A DNA stretch of 64,000 bases from the NCBI GenBank assembly GCA_001940925.1, contig MSGZ01000023.1:57408-121407 (forward strand), given 5' to 3'. The notes under the pieces are model-generated. The model saw nothing but the letters and a program-made list of their open reading frames with translations, did no database searches and had not been told where the DNA came from. The translations under genes and the position numbers were made by a program. Numbering within the stretch: the first letter of the stretch is position 1; each line of letters starts with the position of its first letter. This document shows positions 47,749 to 56,644 of the stretch, piece after piece. Source of the stretch: Ruminococcus sp. Phil11. GTDB lineage: Bacteria; Bacillota; Clostridia; Oscillospirales; Ruminococcaceae.

Positions 47749-50700
47749 ATGATAGATTACGGATATCGGACTTTAAATCAAATGCTGCAGCAGACAGCGG
47801 CAAAGTTCGGAAACAGGGAAATCTGCTTTTACGACGGGAATAAAGTACCGCATCGGATCACATATGCTGCGCTGCTTCAGGCTGCAGAACAGACCGCGCG
47901 CGGATTGTATGCAGCCGGCGTGCGAAAAGGAGATCAGATCCTCATGCAGTTGGCCTCGCCGAACGAATATGCACAGGGCTTCTGGGGAACTTTGTTTGCC
48001 GGCGCCGTTCCGATGGCACTCCCCTTTGCATATGCAGAACAGGCGGGCAGGGATGTCATGGAAAAGCAGCTCAACATCTGCAAAAAAATCGAACGGGCAT
48101 TTATTCTGACAACAGAAAACGTGTATGAGAAATATGAGGAGCTGTTCGCGGCTCAACCGAATATCACAGTGCTTGCTCTGGAACGTGTTGCCGCAATGCC
48201 CAATGAGACAGTATCGCTTCCGGCGGTTGATCCGCAGGATACTGCATGCGTTCTGTTTTCTTCGGGCAGTACCAGTGACCCCAAGGGCGTCGTGCTGTCA
48301 CATAAAACTGTCGTTGCGTCGATCGACGGTGCGCGGGAACTTATCGGTTACACGGAACAGGACCGCATTCTGAGCTGGCTCCCGATGACACATGCGTTCG
48401 GCTTTATCGGTTTTCATCTTGTGCCGGTTGCATGCGGCGCGTTTCAGTGCATCATGCCCGCGGTCATGTTTGTGCAGCAGCCGTATGAATTTCTGAAGCG
48501 GATCAGTGCGTGGAAGATCAACATGTTCGGTGCAATGAACTTCGCACTGAAGCTGCTCATGGAACAGCTTTCCGATGAACAGATCGCGTCGCTGGATCTG
48601 TCCGGCGTGAAAAATATGTTCATGGGCGGAGAGCCGATCAATGCAGATCTGATCGAGCGGTTCCTTGCGAAATTTGCTCCGTCCGGATTCCCGGATACTG
48701 CGCCGCGGCCGATCTACGGACTGTCTGAGTCTGCGTTTGCGATTTCCTGCTCCGATGTCGGCAAGCATTTCCGTGCGGATGCGCTTTCCTTTGATGCGCT
48801 GTCAAAAGAGGGACGGGCTGTATTTTCTGATGCGGCGGATGCGGCACGGTTTGTATCCGTCGGCAGACCGATCCCCGGATTGTCTGTCCTGGTTCTGGAT
48901 GACGACGGCAACGCACTGCCGGAGTGTTCGGTCGGTGAATTCTACTATAAAGGCGACTGCATGACAGACGGCTACCTGCTCTCGGATGATGACCGCAGCA
49001 AAAAAATGAAGGACGGTTATCTTGCATCCGGTGATATGGGCTATCTGTCTGACGGTGAGATCATCATTACCGGACGGAAAAAGGATATCATTTTTTTAAA
49101 CGGTCAGAATTATTACCCGGTCGATATCGAGAAGATGATTACCGGACTTGCACCGGAATGGAACGAGCGGATCCTTGTCTGCCAGCTGTACAATCAGCAG
49201 AATGAAACAGAGCTGCTGGTATTTGTGCAGACCGATGATGCACCGGAAGTGTTTGCGGAAAAAATGAAGCGGCTGGACACTTTAATAAAACAGAATATGT
49301 TTCTGCACTTCAACTGCTTTATTCCAATCGACAAAATCCCGAAAACCGCCAGCGGAAAGATTCAGCGTCGTGTCCTGACGCAGAAGTATCTGGACAGCGG
49401 ATATGATGCGGTGCTGCAGCAGATCGCTCCGCTGATGCGGCAGGAAACTGACCTTTCCTGCGTGAAAACGGAATTTGACCGCAGTGTTCTGCAAATCTGG
49501 CAGGAGACACTGGGTCTGGATTCTAATACGCATGCGGCAAACTTCTTTGATGCGGGCGGAGACTCGATCAAGCTGATCCGTCTGGCAGAGGAACTGCAGC
49601 TTCGATTCGGCATTGCGGTTTCGCTGAAGGAGATCGCATCTGTGCTGGATTTTGCATCGTTCCTTGAGTTGGTACAGCGCCGCCGTGATGAGTGTAACGG
49701 CGGGGACGCATACTGCGCAGAGCCGGATCCGGAGCACAAGCATGATCCGTTTGATCTGACGGACATTCAGTTTGCGTATCTCATGGGCAGAGACAGTGCA
49801 TATGATATGGGCGGCATCGCAACACACGGATATTACGAATACCTGATTGATCTGGATCTCGCACGCTTTGAGGATGCGCTGAACAAAGTGATCGCATATC
49901 AGGACAACCTGCGGCTTGTGATGACCCGTGAGGGCAAGCAGAAAATCCTGAAGTCCGTTCCGCATTATACGATCAGTGTGACAGACTGCCGCGGCATGTC
50001 CGACGAAGCACGCGGGCAGCTGATCGCAGCAAAGCGGGAAGAAATGTCCCATGCTGTATTTGATCCGTATCGCTGGCCTTTATTCGGATTTGAGGCATTC
50101 CGCATCAATGAGACACAGCATATTCTGTTCTTCGGCATTGACCTGCTGATTATGGATGCGTCGAGCCTGCAAATGTTCAAGACGCTGATCATGGATGCGT
50201 ATGAGCAGCCGGAAACCGAATTTGCACCGCTTACCTATACATTCCGTGACTTTATGCAGAGCATCGCGGATATCCGCAAGAGCGAAAAATACCGTGCAGA
50301 CCGTGAATACTGGCGCGAAAGAGCCGAGAATTTCCCGCATTCGCCGGAACTGCCGATGCGTATGGATACAGCAGACCTCTCACAGCCGGTATTCCGGAGA
50401 ATGCAGCTTTCATTGCCTGCGGAGAAGCTGGAGTTGCTCAAGCAGTGCGCCGGGGAACTGAACATCTCAATTTCCGCATTGATCTGCACTGTTTATGCCC
50501 ACACGCTTTCGCACTGGAGCAATCAGGAATCCTGTGCGGTGAATGTGACGATCTTCAATAAATACAGCTTTCATCCCGATGTACAGCGGATGCTCGGCGA
50601 TTTTACATCTAATATGTTTCTGGCTTATCGGTTCGGCGGATGCGAAACGGTCGCGGATGTCGCGGGTGCTGTGCAGAATGAGATGCTGGAGGGCTTGGAG

Positions 50701-53517
50701 CACCGGTATTTCAGCGGTGTGGAGTTCGGCAGAATGCTGAAATTCCGGCGTGCGATGCAGAACAAAGCAGTCATGCCGATCGTGTTCACCAGTGTGCTGA
50801 ACGATATGAACGATGTTTACCGCGAATTCGGCTCACTGCTGTACGGAATCAGTCAGACCTCACAGGTTTATCTTGATTGTCAGGTTTATGAGATTCAGAA
50901 AGAACTGGTCATTTCGTGGGATTACATCGAAGCACTGTTTGATGCAGAGATGATGGAAGCGATGTTTGAACAGTTCCGTTATGCGCTGATTCAGCTCGCT
51001 GATACCGGAAAGACGATTCCGCTTCGGGCATTGCTCCCGGAGACGGGAACGCTCTCACAGTTTATTGCGGCATATAACGATACAGACGCAGAGCTTGGGA
51101 CAGGAACGCTGCACGGGCTGTTTTCCGTTGCTGCTGCGCGGTATCCCGACCGCACGGCAGTCTGCGATCACAGCGGTCAGATGACCTACCGTCAGCTGGA
51201 CGAAGCTTCTGACCGGATCGCATTCGGTCTGATCCGTGCAGGTATCCCGATCGGCAGCAATATCGGCGTACTGAGCCGCCGCCGCAAGGAGACGATCGCA
51301 GAGATTCTGGGTATCCTGAAGGCGGGCTGTATCTATGTACCGATCGACTGTGAGAACCCGCAGGCAAGGCAGGAGCTGATCCTCACGGAGAGCGATTGCA
51401 AAATGCTGCTTGGCAGAGATGCGGTTCCCGATGCGGAGCCGTGCAGCCTGCCGGAGACCTCCCCTTCCGCAACTGCGTATATCATCTTTACCTCGGGCAG
51501 TACAGGAAAGGCAAAGGGCGTCGTGATCACCCATGAAAGCGCAGTGAATACGATCCTGGATATCAACGACCGCTTCAGCGTTTCCTGTGAAGACAGGATC
51601 ATCGGTCTGTCCTCACTGTGCTTTGACCTTTCTGTTTACGATATTTTCGGGGCACTTTCCGCCGGTGCTGCACTGTATATGGTCAGTGATCTGCACGATC
51701 ACGATGAGATCAGCAGGCTGGTCAGTGAGCAGGGTATCACAATCTGGAACAGTGTGCCTGCTCTGATGCAGATCTATCTCGATAAAGCCGAACAGAGCGG
51801 CATGGATTACTGGAATTATTCCGAAGAACAGGAGATCCTGCTCTCGGACGATCAGCTTCGGCTGGTACTGTTGAGCGGTGACTGGATCCCGCTGAGCCTT
51901 CCGGATCGGATCAAGGAACGATTTGCCGGTGTTTCGGTCATCAGTCTGGGCGGTGCAACCGAAGGTTCGGTCTGGTCGATCGCCTATCCGATCCAAGAGA
52001 TCCATGCAGAATGGAACAGCATCCCCTACGGAATGCCGCTCCGCAATCAGAAGATCTATATACTCGGCTATGACGGAAGTGACTGCCCGATCAATGCGGC
52101 AGGTGAGATCTGCATCGGCGGAAAGGGTGTCGCTCAGGGATATTACGGCGACGCTGAAAAAACAGCAGCTTCATATTTTCAACATGAACGCTATGGCAGA
52201 CTTTACCGAACCGGAGATTACGGAAAATATGTACAGGAAGGCTATGTGGAGTTCCTTGGCAGACGGGATGCACAGATCAAGCTGCATGGTCACAGGATCG
52301 AGCTGGGCGAAATTGAACATGCCATGGAAAAATGCAGCGGTGTGAAGAACGCTGCGGCACTGCTTTTGACGGAAAATACCGCAAGCCCGATGATTTGCGG
52401 CTATGTGACCGGAGAGACTGCGCTGGATCTGAATATCCTCAGGAGTGAGCTTGCAGAATGGCTGCCGCAATATATGATCCCGTCCGTGATCGTGCAGATC
52501 CCGGAGATTCCGTATACTGCAAATCAGAAGGTGGACCGCAAGGCACTTCTGAATGTTCAGATTCATGCGGCACAGAAGACATATGAAGAACCGCGCACGG
52601 AAACAGAGAAAAAGCTCTGCGCGATCTGGTCAGAGGTGCTGGATGCGGAGCGCATCGGCTTGCAGGATAATTTCTATGATCTCGGCGGTGATTCGCTCGC
52701 ATTGCTGAAGCTGCTGACCCGTGTCGAAGCGGCATTCGGGATCCGCGTGTCGTATAATCTGCTGAGTATGCCGGAAACTGCTGCGGAAATGGCAGTGCTG
52801 ATCGAGGGACTGCTGTACAGTGCGCACGAAAAAGACGAGGTCGTGTTCTACGAATCGCGGCCGGATGAGCCTGCAAGGCTGTTCATGCTGCCCCCCCTGC
52901 TCGGTATCGGCGCCGCATACATGAGAATGAAGGATATCATTCCGAATGTGCCGATGGTTTGCTATGACTACACACTCGGAAAGACGCTCGAAGAACTGGT
53001 GAAGCTGTACGCGGATCATATCGTGCAGCATCCGCATACCGATCGCATCATACTTGGCGGTCATTCCGCAGGCGGAAACCTTGCATTTGAGATCGCAAAG
53101 GAACTGGAGAAGCGCGGCGTCTGCATCGCACAGCTTCTGCTGCTGGACAGTTTCTTCTTTGAAAATGCGGAGCATGCCAATCCGAAAACGATGAAGTATG
53201 CATTCCGGATCCTGATGCGCGAACTGATCATGGACGGCAAGACCAATGACACAATGAAGAATGTGTTTGATGATTATCTGGATAAATTCCTGTGCCGCAC
53301 CGTGACCGGAAAGGTGCATTGCGGAATCACGTTTATCCGGTCGGAGCCGCCGTATTTTGAGGTCAACGGGACGGTTTCCGTGCCTGAACTCTGGGCGTCC
53401 CGTACCGACGGACAGTTCCGGATCATTCAGGGCAGCGGCGTACATCAGAAAATGGTGAATGTTCCGTTCGTCCACCGGAATGCGCGTATGATCAAGGAGC
53501 TGCTCGGGGAAATCTGA
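47749..53517 (+). CDS. NRPS 1: AMP-ligase - PCP - Cy - A(Cys) - PCP - TE
   Basis: A 1922-residue synthetase. Residues 1-550: acyl-activating ligase of the FAAL-like type (FSSGSTSDPKG, IYGLSESAF, GRKKDIIFLNGQNYYPVDIE, TASGKIQRR). PCP with GGDS, Ser606. Heterocyclization domain 665-1090 with the catalytic DLLIMD (D798, D803). Adenylation domain 1115-1600 whose specificity residues read D-L-Y-N-L-S-L-V-W, nearly the cysteine code of yersiniabactin and pyochelin synthetases. PCP with GGDS near 1649. Thioesterase with GHSAGG (Ser1773). It activates a carboxylic starter, joins and cyclises cysteine to a thiazoline and releases the product. Starter identity unknown; no salicylate synthase is seen. 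Confidence 0.92.
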   Translation: MIDYGYRTLNQMLQQTAAKFGNREICFYDGNKVPHRITYAALLQAAEQTARGLYAAGVRKGDQILMQLASPNEYAQGFWGTLFAGAVPMALPFAYAEQAGRDVMEKQLNICKKIERAFILTTENVYEKYEELFAAQPNITVLALERVAAMPNETVSLPAVDPQDTACVLFSSGSTSDPKGVVLSHKTVVASIDGARELIGYTEQDRILSWLPMTHAFGFIGFHLVPVACGAFQCIMPAVMFVQQPYEFLKRISAWKINMFGAMNFALKLLMEQLSDEQIASLDLSGVKNMFMGGEPINADLIERFLAKFAPSGFPDTAPRPIYGLSESAFAISCSDVGKHFRADALSFDALSKEGRAVFSDAADAARFVSVGRPIPGLSVLVLDDDGNALPECSVGEFYYKGDCMTDGYLLSDDDRSKKMKDGYLASGDMGYLSDGEIIITGRKKDIIFLNGQNYYPVDIEKMITGLAPEWNERILVCQLYNQQNETELLVFVQTDDAPEVFAEKMKRLDTLIKQNMFLHFNCFIPIDKIPKTASGKIQRRVLTQKYLDSGYDAVLQQIAPLMRQETDLSCVKTEFDRSVLQIWQETLGLDSNTHAANFFDAGGDSIKLIRLAEELQLRFGIAVSLKEIASVLDFASFLELVQRRRDECNGGDAYCAEPDPEHKHDPFDLTDIQFAYLMGRDSAYDMGGIATHGYYEYLIDLDLARFEDALNKVIAYQDNLRLVMTREGKQKILKSVPHYTISVTDCRGMSDEARGQLIAAKREEMSHAVFDPYRWPLFGFEAFRINETQHILFFGIDLLIMDASSLQMFKTLIMDAYEQPETEFAPLTYTFRDFMQSIADIRKSEKYRADREYWRERAENFPHSPELPMRMDTADLSQPVFRRMQLSLPAEKLELLKQCAGELNISISALICTVYAHTLSHWSNQESCAVNVTIFNKYSFHPDVQRMLGDFTSNMFLAYRFGGCETVADVAGAVQNEMLEGLEHRYFSGVEFGRMLKFRRAMQNKAVMPIVFTSVLNDMNDVYREFGSLLYGISQTSQVYLDCQVYEIQKELVISWDYIEALFDAEMMEAMFEQFRYALIQLADTGKTIPLRALLPETGTLSQFIAAYNDTDAELGTGTLHGLFSVAAARYPDRTAVCDHSGQMTYRQLDEASDRIAFGLIRAGIPIGSNIGVLSRRRKETIAEILGILKAGCIYVPIDCENPQARQELILTESDCKMLLGRDAVPDAEPCSLPETSPSATAYIIFTSGSTGKAKGVVITHESAVNTILDINDRFSVSCEDRIIGLSSLCFDLSVYDIFGALSAGAALYMVSDLHDHDEISRLVSEQGITIWNSVPALMQIYLDKAEQSGMDYWNYSEEQEILLSDDQLRLVLLSGDWIPLSLPDRIKERFAGVSVISLGGATEGSVWSIAYPIQEIHAEWNSIPYGMPLRNQKIYILGYDGSDCPINAAGEICIGGKGVAQGYYGDAEKTAASYFQHERYGRLYRTGDYGKYVQEGYVEFLGRRDAQIKLHGHRIELGEIEHAMEKCSGVKNAAALLLTENTASPMICGYVTGETALDLNILRSELAEWLPQYMIPSVIVQIPEIPYTANQKVDRKALLNVQIHAAQKTYEEPRTETEKKLCAIWSEVLDAERIGLQDNFYDLGGDSLALLKLLTRVEAAFGIRVSYNLLSMPETAAEMAVLIEGLLYSAHEKDEVVFYESRPDEPARLFMLPPLLGIGAAYMRMKDIIPNVPMVCYDYTLGKTLEELVKLYADHIVQHPHTDRIILGGHSAGGNLAFEIAKELEKRGVCIAQLLLLDSFFFENAEHANPKTMKYAFRILMRELIMDGKTNDTMKNVFDDYLDKFLCRTVTGKVHCGITFIRSEPPYFEVNGTVSVPELWASRTDGQFRIIQGSGVHQKMVNVPFVHRNARMIKELLGEI

Positions 53518-53543
53518 CAGGGCCACGGGAAAGGAAAAGGAAT

Positions 53544-54857
53544 ATGGTCAGTGAAAACGGGACGGCATTCCGGATGAAGTATGATGTGGCATCGAACTTT
53601 GCACCGGAGCTGCTCGATTTTATCGAAGCAGAGGATCGGTATCATCAGGTCGATGCCGTATACGGTAAACGCAGATCGGACGCCGTCGGCGGCGGCAGAT
53701 CCTCCAACGGGATTCCGGATGTCTTATGGGAGGAGATCGAGGCATACAATGCCCGCTGCAAACGTGACGGGATCCGCTTCAATTATCTGATGAATCCGAT
53801 GTGTCTGAGCAACAGAGATGCTGTTGCGGAGGAACATCGGAAACTGATGTACTTTGTGGATCATCTGGCAAGTCTTGGAATTGAATGGGTTACGGTGAAT
53901 TCCCCGTTTCTCTGTGAACTGATCAAGCGGCAGTTTCCGCAGATGAAGGTCACGATCGGACTGTATGCAATGATCGGAACGATCCAACAGGCCAGACAAT
54001 GGGTAGATATCGGCGCGGATGAGATCACACTCATGCAGCACTGGAACCGCGATTTTACAGCACTTCGGAATCTTCTGACAATTCTGAGACCGCACGGAAC
54101 CGGCATCCGGTTAATCGCGAATAACGCCTGCCTGCATGACTGCCCGTTCGCGATGAATCACGGAGCAACGGTCTCGCATTCCAGCTCGTCGGATACACAC
54201 TGCTGCGGAAAATGCCTGATCGACTATAATATCGTGAGCTGTTATCGGAAGAAGGTGCTGCATCCGGTACATCTGCTGACTTCGGAATGGATCCGACCTG
54301 AGGATATGCACTATTACAGCGATCTCTGCCGCGAGACCGGCAACAGGCATCTCATCATGAAGCTCGTAGACCGCACACGGAATGTCGAATTCATGCGGAG
54401 ACTGCTGACGGCATATTTCAATGAGCGGTATGACGGCAATCTGCTTGATCTGATGAATTGGCTTGACGGCGGAAAATACAGTGCGGCAAAAATGGACACG
54501 GCTCCTTTTCTGGAGAGCGTTCGCGGCAAGGAGCTCGATCTTCTTTCCGCAAATGCTTATATGAAGTTTATGGACGCGTCGTTTATGTATCTGGACAACA
54601 ATCAGCTCGACGGATTTCTCGAACACTTTATACATTCGTTTCACTGCCGCGAAAAGATCTGCTGGACGGAGAACACCCCGCCGGAGCATCCGGATCCCGC
54701 CTACTGCTGCCACTGTTACAGCTGGATGAAAAAGGCAGTCTCCTGTACGTCTGAGATCAAACGGGAACGGTGGAAGCGCAATGCAGATTTTCTGCATGAC
54801 AGTTTGGAGACCAGCCGGATCTTCTGTATGACGAAGAGGAAAGGAAAAGAAGAATGA
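53544..54857 (+). CDS. U32-family (UbiU/UbiV/RlhA-like) Cys-rich protein in an NRPS operon
   Basis: A 437-residue protein resembling U32 'collagenase-like' proteins, whose studied members UbiU, UbiV, TrhP and RlhA are 4Fe-4S enzymes for oxygen-independent hydroxylation. The barrel part has GIEWVTVNSPFLCELIKRQ, KVTIGLYAMIG and GADEITLMQHWNRDF. The Cys block NNACLHDCPF (C196, C200), DTHCCGKC (C220, C221, C224) and C233 follows. A second cluster, CREKICW ... YCCHCY ... C, lies near residues 370-402. Overlaps the next ligase by ATGA. A tailoring or starter hydroxylation without O2 would suit an anaerobe; this is inference. Confidence 0.75.
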   Translation: MVSENGTAFRMKYDVASNFAPELLDFIEAEDRYHQVDAVYGKRRSDAVGGGRSSNGIPDVLWEEIEAYNARCKRDGIRFNYLMNPMCLSNRDAVAEEHRKLMYFVDHLASLGIEWVTVNSPFLCELIKRQFPQMKVTIGLYAMIGTIQQARQWVDIGADEITLMQHWNRDFTALRNLLTILRPHGTGIRLIANNACLHDCPFAMNHGATVSHSSSSDTHCCGKCLIDYNIVSCYRKKVLHPVHLLTSEWIRPEDMHYYSDLCRETGNRHLIMKLVDRTRNVEFMRRLLTAYFNERYDGNLLDLMNWLDGGKYSAAKMDTAPFLESVRGKELDLLSANAYMKFMDASFMYLDNNQLDGFLEHFIHSFHCREKICWTENTPPEHPDPAYCCHCYSWMKKAVSCTSEIKRERWKRNADFLHDSLETSRIFCMTKRKGKEE

Positions 54858-56359
54858 ATAAGTACACATTATGGGATTTGGTCAATGATGCAGCGGAAAG
54901 CGAACGCAGCGCATCAAAGGTATTAGACTACACGCCGGAGCGTCGTCTGGAGCGAACCTTCCGTGAAGTGCGGGATGAGGTTCTCCCGATCGCAGCGCGG
55001 ATGCGGCAGGAATTCGGAAGACGCCGCCACATCGCAATTATCGGCAGTACCAGCTATGAGTGGCTGCTTGCATTTTTTGCGATCGCAGCTTCCGATCATG
55101 TATCGGTTCCGATGGACAAGCGTTATAAGGCAGAGCAGCTCATGGAGCTTCTGCATGATTCCGACACGGAGATCATCATTTACGACCGGCGCGCCGAAGC
55201 CGCAGTCAGTGAAGTGCGTGCGAAAACAGGAGAGAAATACCGGTATCTTGCACTTGATGAAACTGCAGCAGGCGACCCGCTCCTGACGGAATTCACAGCG
55301 GATCCGACCGGCTTCACACCCGATCCGGAGGAGGAATCCCTTGCATCTCTGTTTATGACTTCTGCGACGACCGGTAAGACGAAAATGGTCATGCTGAGTC
55401 ACCGGAATCTTGCATCCCTCGCGGCGTACTACGGGGTCACCAATGAGGGCGGCTTCAGCATGAAAGACACCTATCTGCTCTCGCTCCCGCTGACACATAC
55501 ATACGGAACAGTGACGATGCTGGCCTGCTTCGTCTGCGGCATGCAGCTGGCGTTGAACCATAATCCGGCAAAGATGCTCGATGACTTCAGATTGTATCAA
55601 GCGACATTCCTGATAACGATTCCGATGGTTCAGGAATTCCTGATGAAGAAGATGGAGATGCTTCGCGCGAAGGGAATGCCGCCGGAGAAGGTCAAGGAGC
55701 TGGTGTTCGGTGCACCGGTCCGCGGGATCAGCTGCGGCGGTGCCGAGGTCAAACAGGAGGTCGGACTGAAATATTCTGATTACGGTTTTGTGTCATGGGC
55801 AGGATATGGTCTGACAGAGCTGGCATCTATTGTCTCTATCAATTACGATCTTCGGAAACATCCTTATTCGGTGGGCAAAGTCCTTGGCTTGCTGGAGGCT
55901 AAAATTGAAGACGGCGAGCTTCTGCTGAAGGGGCCGAGCGTGATGATGGGTTACTACAAAAACGAGGAAGAAACCAAAGCGGTTCTGCGTGACGGCTGGC
56001 TGTATACAGGAGATCTGGCAGAGATCGACAAAGACGGCTATTTGTTCATGACCGGCAGAAAGAAGAATCTGATCATTCTGAGCAACGGTGAGAATATTTC
56101 GCCGGAACATATTGAGGAACTGATCCTCTCTGACGGTACGATCGAAGAAGCCGTGGTGTACGGAGCGGACGACAGGCTTTGTGCAGCGGTCCGGATGCAA
56201 AACAAGACGGACGGTCCGGAGCAGGCAAATGCCGTGATCCGTGCTGTGAATGCAAAGCTCCCGGAATACAGCAAAATTACACGGGTGACGGTGTGGACAG
56301 AAGAATTCCCGAAGAATGCGCTGGGAAAGATCATCCGCAGTGAAATCAAACCGGCATGA
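54854..56359 (+). CDS. Stand-alone AMP-ligase (acyl-activating enzyme)
   Basis: A 501-residue ANL-superfamily ligase. Motifs: FMTSATTGKTKMVMLSHRNL near residue 170 (the A3 core is unusual, SATTGKT rather than SGTTG), GYGLTELASIVSIN near 316, GWLYTGDLAEID near 377, TGRKKNLIILSNGENISPEHIEE near 397 and the C-terminal catalytic Lys in NALGKIIRSEI. It precedes a free carrier protein by 30 nt, so it probably loads that carrier with an acid. Related to long-chain acyl ligases; the substrate cannot be read. Confidence 0.87.
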   Translation: MNKYTLWDLVNDAAESERSASKVLDYTPERRLERTFREVRDEVLPIAARMRQEFGRRRHIAIIGSTSYEWLLAFFAIAASDHVSVPMDKRYKAEQLMELLHDSDTEIIIYDRRAEAAVSEVRAKTGEKYRYLALDETAAGDPLLTEFTADPTGFTPDPEEESLASLFMTSATTGKTKMVMLSHRNLASLAAYYGVTNEGGFSMKDTYLLSLPLTHTYGTVTMLACFVCGMQLALNHNPAKMLDDFRLYQATFLITIPMVQEFLMKKMEMLRAKGMPPEKVKELVFGAPVRGISCGGAEVKQEVGLKYSDYGFVSWAGYGLTELASIVSINYDLRKHPYSVGKVLGLLEAKIEDGELLLKGPSVMMGYYKNEEETKAVLRDGWLYTGDLAEIDKDGYLFMTGRKKNLIILSNGENISPEHIEELILSDGTIEEAVVYGADDRLCAAVRMQNKTDGPEQANAVIRAVNAKLPEYSKITRVTVWTEEFPKNALGKIIRSEIKPA

Positions 56360-56389
56360 CCAACTGAAAACAGAAAGGATAATAAGAAA

Positions 56390-56644
56390 ATGAGTATTGA
56401 AGAAAAACTGAAAGAGATCATTGCGGATGTACTGGAATTGGATGATCCGAATATCATTCAGAAGGATTCGGATTTCTTTGAACTCGGCGGTAATTCTCTG
56501 ACGGCAATGATCGTTGCCGAGCAGATCAAGGACACCTTTGGCTGTGAGCTGGATTTCACTGAGATGTATGAGTCTGCCGGGTTTGACAGCCTTGTCAATA
56601 TGATCTCGGATTCTATGGCGGTCAGAAAGGAGCCCTGCGCATGA
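56390..56644 (+). CDS. Stand-alone acyl/peptidyl carrier protein
   Basis: An 84-residue carrier with the phosphopantetheine site FELGGNSLTAMIVAEQI, Ser near residue 38. GGNS instead of GGDS is common in free carriers. Acidic, four-helix type. Overlaps the second NRPS by ATGA and follows the ligase, so it should deliver the acyl unit to the Cy domain of NRPS 2, which lacks its own starter carrier. Confidence 0.92.
   Translation: MSIEEKLKEIIADVLELDDPNIIQKDSDFFELGGNSLTAMIVAEQIKDTFGCELDFTEMYESAGFDSLVNMISDSMAVRKEPCA

Noticed and set aside
48298..48768. Several minus-strand frames opposite the NRPS genes
   Set aside because: All are antisense shadows in Arg/His-rich frames of high-quality NRPS coding sequence.
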